A stretch of 39,939 nucleotides of DNA from positions 1-39,939 of the forward strand of contig JAUWXE010000002.1 of NCBI GenBank assembly GCA_030616535.1, written 5' to 3'. This DNA is from Candidatus Aerophobota bacterium. Lineage in GTDB: Bacteria > Aerophobota > Aerophobia > Aerophobales > AE-B3A. Below are positions 1-7,101 of this stretch, one piece after another. The position numbers were made by a program, and so were the translations under genes. The notes below the pieces were generated by a model. That model was not told the origin of the DNA, did no database searches, and saw nothing but the letters and a program-made list of their open reading frames with translations. Numbering within the stretch: position 1 is the stretch's first letter; each line of letters starts with the position of its first letter.

Positions 1-1316
1 ATGAGTAAAAAAGCAGAAGATATAGACAAACCACTTATATTTAAGGTATTAAACCCGGCTGTTCTTGCACTTACCGATTGAAAATAGGCTCCCAGTAATT
101 TTTCTTTAAGGGGAAGATTCTCCGTGGCTCCTCCCAGAAAGATAAGACCCATTCCTGTCGCAATCAATATGCCCGAAATCAAAAGGACCAGTTTACTATG
201 GAGAGACAAAGACCCCTTTTTTTCCTTAAGACGGCAATAGACCCAGTGAAGAAGATTAGTTATCACCATAAATCCCAATCCTCCCAGGATTATCAGACTA
301 GTCATAATAAGATTAATTCCTAAATTTGCTCGATAACTCATAAAACTATCCGAAAACAGAGAAAATCCAGCGTTACAGAAGGCTGAAACAGAATGAAAGA
401 TAGCAAAATAGGCACCAGACACCCCCGCTCCATATCTGGGTAAGAATTGGCTATAGAGCAGAAGAGCTCCAGCTGCCTCTATAATGAAAGTGATGGTGAG
501 AATTGATAAAAGTAAAGATCCAATTCTACCTAGTCTTCTGTAATTGAGTATATCTTGAAGGAGACCCCTATCTTTAAGTCCGAATCCTTTGCCTAAGACC
601 AGGGCGAAGAAAGAAGTAAAGGTCATCAACCCTAGACCTCCTATTTGCACCAGTGAAAGGATGATTAGTTGTCCTGGCAAGGAAAAATGAGTTCCTGTAT
701 CGACAACAATGAGTCCCGTAACACAGGTCGCCGAAGTAGCAGTAAAAAGAGCATCCAGGAAAGTGGTCTCCTTTCCTGATGCAGTAGAGCGGGGTAAAAG
801 AAGTAACAAAGTCCCCATAGCGATGATAGTGAGGAAGGTCAAAATAACTACTAAGGAGGGGTTTAGCTTCAGAATGAGAAGAGCTTTGTTGAGTTGAGGT
901 ACTTTTAGAAGTAAGGCCGCAAGAATATACCCTTGAGAGATTACTATATAGGCCTCGGCCGGAGAGACGATACCAATTCTTCCTGAAAATTGAGCGAGTC
1001 CAGGCAAACCGAATAACTTCTTAATAGATAGGATTAGGATAAAAAAGAGAGCAATAACTACTCCATCCACTTTATTAGCCATCAAATAAGCTCGCTTATC
1101 CTTCGCTAAGGCTAACTTAAAGAAAAATTCACCAAGGAATATCCCCACAATAAATAGATCCATACGATGGAGGAAAGCTTCGGTTTTTACTCCTAAATAA
1201 AAACCGTACTCCAGGAGAAGGGAGAGGATAGCTGTAAGAGCAACCCCTGTAATGAAGATATTCAGGTAAGATGTAACTTTAGGATGGTTAATTACGATTC
1301 TCTCTTTACTTTTAAT
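1..1316 (-). CDS. trkH: TrkH/KtrB-family potassium uptake protein, partial (C-terminus outside window)
   Basis: Integral membrane K+ translocating subunit of a Trk/Ktr system. Reading the minus strand from about 1316 to the left edge gives an open frame of some 438 codons with no stop. Three pore-filter-like segments are visible: SATCVTGL (near 740-715), FHSVSAFCNAGFSLF (near 400-355) and SVSARTAGFN (near 90-55). Before the first pore there is an extra hydrophobic N-terminal part of about 120 residues, seen in some long TrkH proteins and recalling the S1-S3 helices of ion channels. No ATG, GTG or TTG exists in frame upstream of the ATG at about 1163, which would remove the first membrane helix. 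ATT codons at 1314-1316 or 1290-1292 are the likely starts. It follows the radical SAM gene with a few bases of overlap, so it is probably cotranscribed. The NAD-binding TrkA/KtrA partner is not in the window. Confidence 0.88.
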   Translation of the reverse strand, partial: MKSKERIVINHPKVTSYLNIFITGVALTAILSLLLEYGFYLGVKTEAFLHRMDLFIVGIFLGEFFFKLALAKDKRAYLMANKVDGVVIALFFILILSIKKLFGLPGLAQFSGRIGIVSPAEAYIVISQGYILAALLLKVPQLNKALLILKLNPSLVVILTFLTIIAMGTLLLLLPRSTASGKETTFLDALFTATSATCVTGLIVVDTGTHFSLPGQLIILSLVQIGGLGLMTFTSFFALVLGKGFGLKDRGLLQDILNYRRLGRIGSLLLSILTITFIIEAAGALLLYSQFLPRYGAGVSGAYFAIFHSVSAFCNAGFSLFSDSFMSYRANLGINLIMTSLIILGGLGFMVITNLLHWVYCRLKEKKGSLSLHSKLVLLISGILIATGMGLIFLGGATENLPLKEKLLGAYFQSVSARTAGFNTLNISGLSISSAFLL

Positions 1317-2238
1317 TAATCTGCCGCCATCCTCTCTCTAGACCTAACTGTTTAACTATGTCCAGAGCTTGTTGATATTCCTGGCGAGTAATTCGCCTAT
1401 TCAACTCTTTGAATTCTTGCGCCTTATAGGCAGGAAAATACTGGCTCATAATACTAATGTAAGTATGGGAAGAAATCTCTTCCGCTAAAAAAGCAAAAAC
1501 TCTTCTTGTCCCTGCCTGGCCATTGGGTAGAACAAGATGCCTAACCAGAAGGCCTCTCTGAGCAATTCCTTCCTTATTAAGTCTTAGGTCTCCCACCTGC
1601 CGATGCATCTCTTTCATTGCTTTTTTTGCTATCTCAAAATAATCAGGAGCTGAGGAGTACTTTTCTCCTGCCTCTCTAGTTCCATATTTTAGGTCAGGCA
1701 TGTAAATGTCAACTATCCCCTCCAGAAGCTGCAAAGTTTCCACGTTTTCGTATCCACTGCAATTGTAAACTAAAGGGATGTTCAGGCCCCTCTCGACAGC
1801 TTGTGAGAAACCAGACAGAATTTGAGGTATGAAATGAGTGGGGGTAACCAAATTTATATTGTGGCATCCTCTTTTCTGCAAACTGAGCATCATTTGAGTA
1901 AGCTCTTGGGTTGAGATTTTGTTTCCATTCCCCAGATGAGATATTGGATAATTCTGACAAAAGAGACATCTTAAATTACAGTGGGTCAGGAAGATAGTTC
2001 CTGAGCCCCCATAGCCAGAAATTGGTGGCTCTTCGCCAAAGTGAGAATGAAAGCTGGAGACCTCTAATTCCTCACCGGATTTGCAAAATCCGGTCTCTCC
2101 CTTTCTTCTATTTACGCCACATCTGCGGGGACAGAGACTACAGTTTTCCAAGAGTTTATAAGCTTTTTCTATCCTTTTTTCTAGCTCACCACTCTCATAA
2201 AGCTTTCGATAATTAAGAGTATCCAAAGCGGTGTCCAT
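1312..2238 (-). CDS. Radical SAM protein, PflX-like (COG1313 type, pyruvate formate-lyase activase homologue)
   Basis: 308 residues. The radical SAM cluster motif CNLRCLFC (CxxxCxxC) lies near residues 87-94 and should bind a 4Fe-4S cluster and S-adenosylmethionine. A cysteine-rich N-terminal segment (CSLCPRRCGVNRR then GFC, residues about 33-53) precedes it, as in the PflX/AmmeMemoRadiSam-like branch rather than in classical PflA. The substrate is unknown and no glycyl radical enzyme is encoded nearby, so no specific reaction is assigned. The ATG at 2236-2238 has a weak GAGATAAAG upstream. A promoter with a perfect TATAAT lies at 2277-2304. The gene is divergent from rny and is followed directly by trkH, a pairing with no obvious functional logic. 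Confidence 0.85.
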   Translation of the reverse strand: MDTALDTLNYRKLYESGELEKRIEKAYKLLENCSLCPRRCGVNRRKGETGFCKSGEELEVSSFHSHFGEEPPISGYGGSGTIFLTHCNLRCLFCQNYPISHLGNGNKISTQELTQMMLSLQKRGCHNINLVTPTHFIPQILSGFSQAVERGLNIPLVYNCSGYENVETLQLLEGIVDIYMPDLKYGTREAGEKYSSAPDYFEIAKKAMKEMHRQVGDLRLNKEGIAQRGLLVRHLVLPNGQAGTRRVFAFLAEEISSHTYISIMSQYFPAYKAQEFKELNRRITRQEYQQALDIVKQLGLERGWRQIN

Positions 2239-2276
2239 CTTTATCTCATGTCTTAAGGTAAGGGGTAACTTGCCTG

Positions 2277-2304
2277 ATTATATCAATTCCCTATTCTTTG
2301 ACAA
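2277..2304 (-). promoter_or_regulatory. Sigma-70-type promoter for the radical SAM gene and trkH
   Basis: On the minus strand TTGTCA (2299-2304) is followed by 16 bases and a perfect TATAAT (2277-2282). It lies 39 bases upstream of the ATG. Its -35 box overlaps a TTGACA on the other strand, so the two divergent transcription units share a compact control region. Confidence 0.65.
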
Positions 2305-2318
2305 GAATCTAAAGTTTC

Positions 2319-2347
2319 TTGACAAAACATCTTAAATTATATATTTT
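2319..2347 (+). promoter_or_regulatory. Likely sigma-70-type promoter for rny
   Basis: TTGACA (2319-2324), 17 bases, TATTTT (2342-2347) within a very AT-rich stretch. A second TTGACA occurs at 2298-2303. The -10 box is not perfect, so its exact position is uncertain. Confidence 0.5.
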
Positions 2348-2376
2348 TATAGCATAGTTTAGATCTTTGAAAATAG

Positions 2377-2393
2377 AGGAGGTGATACCAATT
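2377..2393 (+). promoter_or_regulatory. Strong Shine-Dalgarno pointing to an ATT start codon for rny
   Basis: AGGAGGTGAT (2377-2386) is fully complementary to the usual 16S 3' end. The AGGAGG core ends at 2382 and is followed by 8 bases and then ATT (2391-2393) in the rny frame. The upstream in-frame TTG (2367) has no ribosome binding site and would place this sequence inside the coding region. The GTG at 2382-2384 overlaps the site itself. Confidence 0.75.
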
Positions 2394-3923
2394 AATATCA
2401 TCAATGAGACGTATATATATATTATTTTAGGGCTACTCGGGGGATGGGCAATTACTACTCTTCTCAGTAGAGTAAGAGCAAGATCTTTATTGAACAAAGC
2501 CCGGCATAAATTATCCCGGGTAGAGGAGGAAATCAGGAATAGAAGAAGAGAAATTGAACTTGAGAAAAAGGAGGAACTTCACCGAATAAGAGCTAGTTTT
2601 GAGAAGGAAACCAGAGAAAAAAGCGATGAACTTCATAAATTATCAAAAAGGTTAATAGAAAGAGAGGAGGCTCTAGATCACCGTCTCCTGGAAATAGAAC
2701 GGAAAAAAGGGGAAATTTCAGCAGAAGAACAAAGGTTAGAAAAGGAGAGAGAAAAAATAAGAGCTCTGGAAATTAAGCGAAGGGAGGAGCTGGAAAAAAT
2801 AGCCGGTATCTCTGCGGCTGAGGCAAAAAGGAACCTTTTGGACACTATAAAGAAAGAGGCTAAAGAAGAAGCATCTCAAATTATCCAGAAAGTGGAGAGA
2901 GAAGCCAAGGAAACAGCTAACAAAAAAGCGAGAAGGATTATAGCTACCGCTATTCAGCGTTGCGCGGTGGATGAAGTGGCCGATACGGTCATTTCCACCC
3001 TTTCCTTGCCCAATGATGAGATGAAAGGAAGAGTTATCGGAAGAGAGGGTAGAAACATAAGGACATTTGAAGCTCTCACCGGTGTGGATTTAATCGTAGA
3101 TGATACTCCAGAAACGGTGGTCATCTCCTGTTTCGATCCCTTAAGGCGTAAAATAGCTGAAATTAGCCTAGAGCGACTTATCGCTGATACTCGCATACAT
3201 CCAGCAAGAATCGAGGAGATAGTGGAAAAAGCCAAAAAAGATATGGAGGAGATCATTCACGAAGAAGGTCAGCGGGCAGCTTTTGACATGGGAATCTCTG
3301 ATCTACCTCCCGAACTAACCAATCTTCTAGGAAGATTGAAATTCCGCACCAGTTATGGACAAAACGTATTGCAACACTCAAAGGAAGTATCCTATATAGC
3401 TAGCATTATAGCATCTGAAGTAAAGGCAGATTATATCCAGGCCAAAAGAGCAGGTCTTCTTCATGATATTGGAAAAGCCGTGGATCAGGAAATAGAAGGT
3501 TCACACGCTTTAATTGGAGCCCGTTTGGCTGAACGATATGGAGAATCACCAGAGATCGTTCATGCCATTGCTGCTCATCATGAAGATAGACAAGCTGATA
3601 CCACCCTGGCTATTTTGATTCAGGCTTCAGATGCTGTTTCTGCGGCCAGACCTGGAGCAAGAAAAGAGGTTCTGGAGGCTTATCTTAAGCGAGTCGAAGA
3701 GTTGGAGGAGATAGCCCACTCCTTTGCTGGAGTAAGCAGGGCTTATGCTATACAGGCAGGCAGGGAACTACGTATCATGGTTCAGCCAGAGGAGATCGCC
3801 GATGAAGAAGCCACAGAGCTCTCTCGAGCGATCGCTAATAAAATTGAAAAGGAATTAAGCTATCCCGGACAGATTAAGATAACGGTAATTCGAGAGCTTC
3901 GTTCTATTGAATATGCAAAATGA
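2391..3923 (+). CDS. rny: Ribonuclease Y
   Basis: Membrane-anchored endoribonuclease that starts mRNA decay. From the proposed ATT start it has one N-terminal membrane helix (residues about 5-27), a long charged coiled coil (about 30-200), a KH RNA-binding domain with VIGREGRNIRTFE (near 215-228), and an HD phosphohydrolase domain with LLHDIGK (near 357) and HHED further on. The length, about 510 residues, is normal for the family. The only ATG/GTG/TTG options are a TTG at 2367 without a ribosome binding site and a GTG inside the Shine-Dalgarno, whereas ATT at 2391 sits ideally behind AGGAGG. The stop overlaps the nadD ATG (ATGA), suggesting translational coupling. Confidence 0.95.
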   Translation: MNIINETYIYIILGLLGGWAITTLLSRVRARSLLNKARHKLSRVEEEIRNRRREIELEKKEELHRIRASFEKETREKSDELHKLSKRLIEREEALDHRLLEIERKKGEISAEEQRLEKEREKIRALEIKRREELEKIAGISAAEAKRNLLDTIKKEAKEEASQIIQKVEREAKETANKKARRIIATAIQRCAVDEVADTVISTLSLPNDEMKGRVIGREGRNIRTFEALTGVDLIVDDTPETVVISCFDPLRRKIAEISLERLIADTRIHPARIEEIVEKAKKDMEEIIHEEGQRAAFDMGISDLPPELTNLLGRLKFRTSYGQNVLQHSKEVSYIASIIASEVKADYIQAKRAGLLHDIGKAVDQEIEGSHALIGARLAERYGESPEIVHAIAAHHEDRQADTTLAILIQASDAVSAARPGARKEVLEAYLKRVEELEEIAHSFAGVSRAYAIQAGRELRIMVQPEEIADEEATELSRAIANKIEKELSYPGQIKITVIRELRSIEYAK

Positions 3924-4522
3924 GTAAACCGTCGTTTAAACTTGGAATCATGGGAGGAACTTTTAATCCAATTCATCAGGGACACCTGGTGGCAGCAGAG
4001 TTTATTTGGGATAAATTTAAGTTGGACGAGGTACTCTTTGTTCCTTCTGGTAAACCTCCCCATAAAGGGAACAATGAAGTTGCCTCACCAGAAAACCGCT
4101 GGATGATGACGGTTCTTGCCACAGCCAGCAATGAACATTTCTCTGTCTCTTCCATAGAGATAGAGCGGCAGGGTGAATCTTATACCCGGGACACTATCTT
4201 ACAATTAAGGCAGATCTACGGGGAAGGTACAGAATGTTATTTTATTACGGGAGCCGATGCCATAGTGGAAATTTCCACCTGGCATAAAACAGAGGATTTG
4301 CCACATTTAGCTAAATTTATTGCTGTTTCCAGGCCGGGTTACAAGCTAAATATAAAAAAGATCGATCCCCGGTTTCAAAAATGTACTTGCCTTGTAGAAG
4401 TTCCTGCTTTAGCCATTTCCTCAACAGAGATCAGAGAAAGAATAAAAAAGGGACAAACTATCAAATATCTTGTGTCAGAAGTGGTTGAAAAATATATTTA
4501 TAAGAATAACCTCTATCGATAA
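3920..4522 (+). CDS. nadD: Nicotinate-nucleotide adenylyltransferase
   Basis: Transfers AMP from ATP to nicotinate mononucleotide in NAD+ synthesis, in the cytoplasm. 200 residues. The nucleotidyltransferase signature GTFNPIHQGHL lies at residues about 13-23, with the catalytic HxGH-like HQGH, and the C-terminal ISSTEIRERIKKG near 167-179 completes the ATP site. It overlaps the rny stop by four bases. The order nadD then rsfS is conserved in many bacteria, usually behind obg and proB. Here rny takes their place. Confidence 0.95.
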   Translation: MSKPSFKLGIMGGTFNPIHQGHLVAAEFIWDKFKLDEVLFVPSGKPPHKGNNEVASPENRWMMTVLATASNEHFSVSSIEIERQGESYTRDTILQLRQIYGEGTECYFITGADAIVEISTWHKTEDLPHLAKFIAVSRPGYKLNIKKIDPRFQKCTCLVEVPALAISSTEIRERIKKGQTIKYLVSEVVEKYIYKNNLYR

Positions 4523-4566
4523 ATCTCATTGGAGTTGGGAGATGAATGTGTAGGAGGAAGAGGGAT

Positions 4567-4914
4567 TTGATTCCCCAAGGATTGATTCGGGATGCTATCA
4601 AGATAGTGGAGAATAAAAAAGCAAAAGAGATAGTTCTTTTAAACTTAAAGGAGATTTCTACTATAACAGATTATTTTATAATCTGTAGCGGGGAGTCTTC
4701 TTTGCATATGCGTAGCCTTGCTCAGGAGCTTGAGGAAAAATTAAAGAAGCGGGGAGTGACTCTTCTCAATCCCAAGGATTTTGTGAATAATCGCTGGATT
4801 CTTCTTGACTTTGGCTCAATGGTAGTGCATATTTTCTCCCAGGTAGGGAGGGATTTTTATCAACTGGAAAGATTATGGGTGGACGCCAAAAAAACGGTAG
4901 TCGGTGATCAGTAA
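4567..4914 (+). CDS. rsfS: Ribosome silencing factor RsfS
   Basis: Binds L14 on the large subunit and blocks subunit joining when nutrients are low. About 115 residues and a full Iojap/RsfS domain: KKAKEIVLLNLKEIS, then TDYFIICSGES, then the C-terminal VVHIFSQVGRDFYQLERLW. The annotated start is TTG at 4567, nine bases after AGGAGG (4552-4557). The upstream ATG at 4546 would put that site inside the gene. It lies 44 bases after nadD and is the last gene of the rny-nadD-rsfS unit. Confidence 0.92.
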   Translation: MIPQGLIRDAIKIVENKKAKEIVLLNLKEISTITDYFIICSGESSLHMRSLAQELEEKLKKRGVTLLNPKDFVNNRWILLDFGSMVVHIFSQVGRDFYQLERLWVDAKKTVVGDQ

Positions 4915-4923
4915 TCACCAACC

Positions 4924-4953
4924 GGTGAGAGCTTTCTCTTCATCTCACCTTTT
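4924..4953 (+). terminator. Possible factor-independent terminator after rsfS
   Basis: GGTGAGA (4924-4930) and TCTCACC (4943-4949) form a 7-bp stem with a 12-base loop, followed by TTTT. A second hairpin, GGTGAT/ATCACC at 4903-4919, spans the rsfS stop codon. The T run is short, so termination strength is uncertain. Confidence 0.45.
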
Positions 4954-5056
4954 CCATAATCCATCACAGGGTGTTGCAACTCGAGGTATAGGAATTTCAA
5001 TAATTTCTCTGAATTGTTATCAAGTAAACCTCGGCAGACCAGATATTAGAAAAAAA

Positions 5057-5163
5057 GAGGGGAGCAGGCTCGACTTGCTCGAGCGAAGCGAGAGTCGGCT
5101 TTGCCGATCGAGCCGTCGAGGGGGGCATTCCGAAGGAATCGGCGAAGCCCTATTTCCTCCCTC
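5057..5163 (+). repeat. Branched palindromic segment upstream of tRNA-Ala
   Basis: Nested complementary arms are visible. GGCTCGA (5067-5073) pairs with TCGAGCC (5108-5114) and encloses TCGGC-TTT-GCCGA (5095-5107) and a CTCGAGCGAAGCGAG hairpin. Next comes ATTCC-GAA-GGAAT (5127-5139), enclosed by GGGC/GCCC. The flanks GAGGGGAG (5057) and CTCCCTC (5157) can close the whole. It is GC-rich relative to its surroundings and carries no ORF that resembles a gene. The rest of the 4954-5056 stretch shows nothing I can name. Confidence 0.55.
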
Positions 5164-5174
5164 GAGTATCTTGT

Positions 5175-5247
5175 GGGGGCATAGCTCAGTTGGGAGAGTG
5201 CGTCCTTGGCGTGGACGAGGTCGGGGGTTCGAATCCCCCTGCCTCCA
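5175..5247 (+). tRNA. tRNA-Ala (anticodon GGC)
   Basis: A 73-base cloverleaf. Acceptor GGGGGCA/TGCCTCC has one G-U pair. D stem GCTC/GAGT. Anticodon stem CGTCC/GGACG with loop TTGGCGT, giving anticodon GGC. T stem GGGGG/CCCCC with loop TTCGAAT. Discriminator base is A. CCA is not encoded (CTA follows). It reads alanine GCC and GCU codons. Confidence 0.95.
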
Positions 5248-5281
5248 CTATAACTCTTATTTACAAAGTTGCGCATATCTT

Positions 5282-5347
5282 CGCAGGCTAAAGCCTGCGG
5301 CTACCGGTGGTGCAGGTGAAACGTAGGCTCTGAGCCTCGTAACTACC
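5282..5347 (+). repeat. REP-like palindromes between tRNA-Ala and ilvD
   Basis: CGCAGGCT-AA-AGCCTGCG (5282-5299) is a perfect 8-bp inverted repeat followed by GGCTACC. A second unit, AGGCT-CTG-AGCCT, lies at 5325-5337 and ends in a CTACC motif. The first unit reappears as part of the element at 16277-16332. About 80 bases further, ilvD starts. I see no leader peptide or riboswitch in 5348-5427. Confidence 0.65.
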
Positions 5348-5427
5348 AATTATGCACTCAAACAAAAGCTGTAAAGATACTTTTACTATCTTAATTCTTA
5401 GTTCTGAATTATTATGAAGGAGATAAG

Positions 5428-7101
5428 ATGCGAAGTGATCAAATAAAAAAAGGACTTGAGCGGACTCCTCATCGAGCTTTACTTTACAGTACTGGTATGA
5501 CAGAAAAAGCCTTAAATAAGCCCTTTGTTGGAATTGGCTCCAGTTTCAGCGATATAGTACCGGGCCACATCCTGATGCGCGAGATCGAAAGATTTATAGA
5601 AAGAGGTGTTGAGGCAGGCGGTGGTTTTCCTTTCATCTTTGGCATCCCCTCCCTTTGTGATGGAATCAGCATGGGACATCCAGGAATGAGATATTCTCTT
5701 CCCTTGCGGGAAATAATAGCTGACTCTATTGAAGCTGTAGCTCAAGCCCACTGTTTTGATGGACTGATTCTTCTTACCAATTGTGACAAAATAACCCCCG
5801 GTACTCTCATAGCCGCCGCCAGAGTTAACCTTCCTACCATTATAGTTACGGCCGGTCCCATGATGTCTGGTAGATTTAAGGGAAGAAGGCTTTCCTATGT
5901 GAGAGATGCCTTTGAAGTAATTGGCAGATTTAAAAAAGAAGAGATAACCGAGGCCGAGCTTGAGGTTTTAGAAAAAGAGGCTTGCCCAGGAGCAGGCTCG
6001 TGTCAAGGTCTATATACTGCCAATACCATGGCTTGCCTCACTGAAGTTATGGGAATGAGTCTTTCCGGCTCAGGATGTGCTTTAGCTGTTTCGGCCAAAA
6101 GAAAAAGAATTGCCTACGAGAGTGGGGAAAGGATAGTAAAACTCATTGAGGAGAAGGTTCTCTCCAGAGATATAATGAATAGAGAAGCCTTTAAGGACGC
6201 CATTCGGGTGGATATGGCTCTTGGGGGGTCAACTAATACTGTCCTTCATCTTCTGGCCATTGCTAACGAAGCCGGGGTTGAGTTATCACTTGAGCTTTTT
6301 GATGAGATAGGTAGAAGAACTCCTCATTTGGTTAATCTCCGCCCAGGGGGAGACTATTTCATGGAAGATCTGGAATGGGCAGGAGGAATTCCTGGCCTAT
6401 TGAACACTCTTGAAGGGATCCTGGTTGATCGACCTACCGTCTCCGGTAAATCTATAAAGGAGATTGCCCGCAAAGGAGAAGTCTTGGATAGGGAAGTAAT
6501 CAGGAGTCTAGATGATCCTTATAGTGGAGAGGGGGGCATAGCTATCCTAACAGGTTCCCTGGCACCTGAAGGGGCAGTGGTGAAGCAATCTGCCGTAGAG
6601 GAAAAGATGAAAAAATTCAAGGGTAGAGCCAGGATCTTTGATAACGAAGAAGATGCAGTTAAAGCCATTTACGGAGACAAAATAAGAGACCATAATGTTA
6701 TCGTCATTCGCTATGAGGGACCAAAGGGAGGGCCGGGGATGAGGGAGATGCTCTTCTCCACTGCCGCAGTGGTAGGAATGGGGTTATCTGATTCGGTAGC
6801 TCTGATTACCGATGGACGATTCTCAGGAGGTACAAGAGGTCCATGCATAGGCCATGTTTGTCCAGAGGCGGCCCAAGGAGGTCCCATCGCCCTTTTACAA
6901 GATGATGACGAGATTATAATTGATATTCCTCGAAGAAAACTTGAAGTGTGCTTGTCTAAAAAAGAGTTTGCCAAAAGAAGGAAAAGTTGGAGAAAACCTT
7001 CTCCTAAGTTAAAGAAGGGTTATTTGGCCCGCTATACTCAATTGGTAAGCTCGGCTAAGGAAGGGGCAGTATTAAAAGCCAACCTTAATGAAGATAATTA
7101 A
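5428..7101 (+). CDS. ilvD: Dihydroxy-acid dehydratase
   Basis: Iron-sulfur dehydratase of valine, leucine and isoleucine biosynthesis, converting dihydroxy acids to 2-keto acids. 557 residues, full length for the family. Cluster-ligand and metal motifs are present: NCDKITPG near residue 117 and CPGAGSCQGLYTANTM near 190. The C-terminal TDGRFSGGTRGPCIGHVCPEA (shown in part) near 468-488 is also typical. An AAGGAG sits seven bases before the ATG. It is the first gene of a co-oriented run to plsY, and hisC overlaps its end by 14 bases. No other ilv or leu gene is in the window. Confidence 0.97.
   Translation: MRSDQIKKGLERTPHRALLYSTGMTEKALNKPFVGIGSSFSDIVPGHILMREIERFIERGVEAGGGFPFIFGIPSLCDGISMGHPGMRYSLPLREIIADSIEAVAQAHCFDGLILLTNCDKITPGTLIAAARVNLPTIIVTAGPMMSGRFKGRRLSYVRDAFEVIGRFKKEEITEAELEVLEKEACPGAGSCQGLYTANTMACLTEVMGMSLSGSGCALAVSAKRKRIAYESGERIVKLIEEKVLSRDIMNREAFKDAIRVDMALGGSTNTVLHLLAIANEAGVELSLELFDEIGRRTPHLVNLRPGGDYFMEDLEWAGGIPGLLNTLEGILVDRPTVSGKSIKEIARKGEVLDREVIRSLDDPYSGEGGIAILTGSLAPEGAVVKQSAVEEKMKKFKGRARIFDNEEDAVKAIYGDKIRDHNVIVIRYEGPKGGPGMREMLFSTAAVVGMGLSDSVALITDGRFSGGTRGPCIGHVCPEAAQGGPIALLQDDDEIIIDIPRRKLEVCLSKKEFAKRRKSWRKPSPKLKKGYLARYTQLVSSAKEGAVLKANLNEDN

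Noticed and set aside
2954..3256. Antisense ORFs inside rny, ilvD, purH and others
   Set aside because: They are reverse-frame shadows of well-recognised genes without ribosome binding sites or family motifs.
4904..5326. 140-codon plus-strand ORF across tRNA-Ala
   Set aside because: It runs through hairpins and the tRNA gene with no protein-like composition.
5248..5427. T-box or attenuator leader before ilvD
   Set aside because: No T-box consensus, no branched-chain-rich leader peptide and no terminator/antiterminator pair. Only REP-like palindromes are seen.
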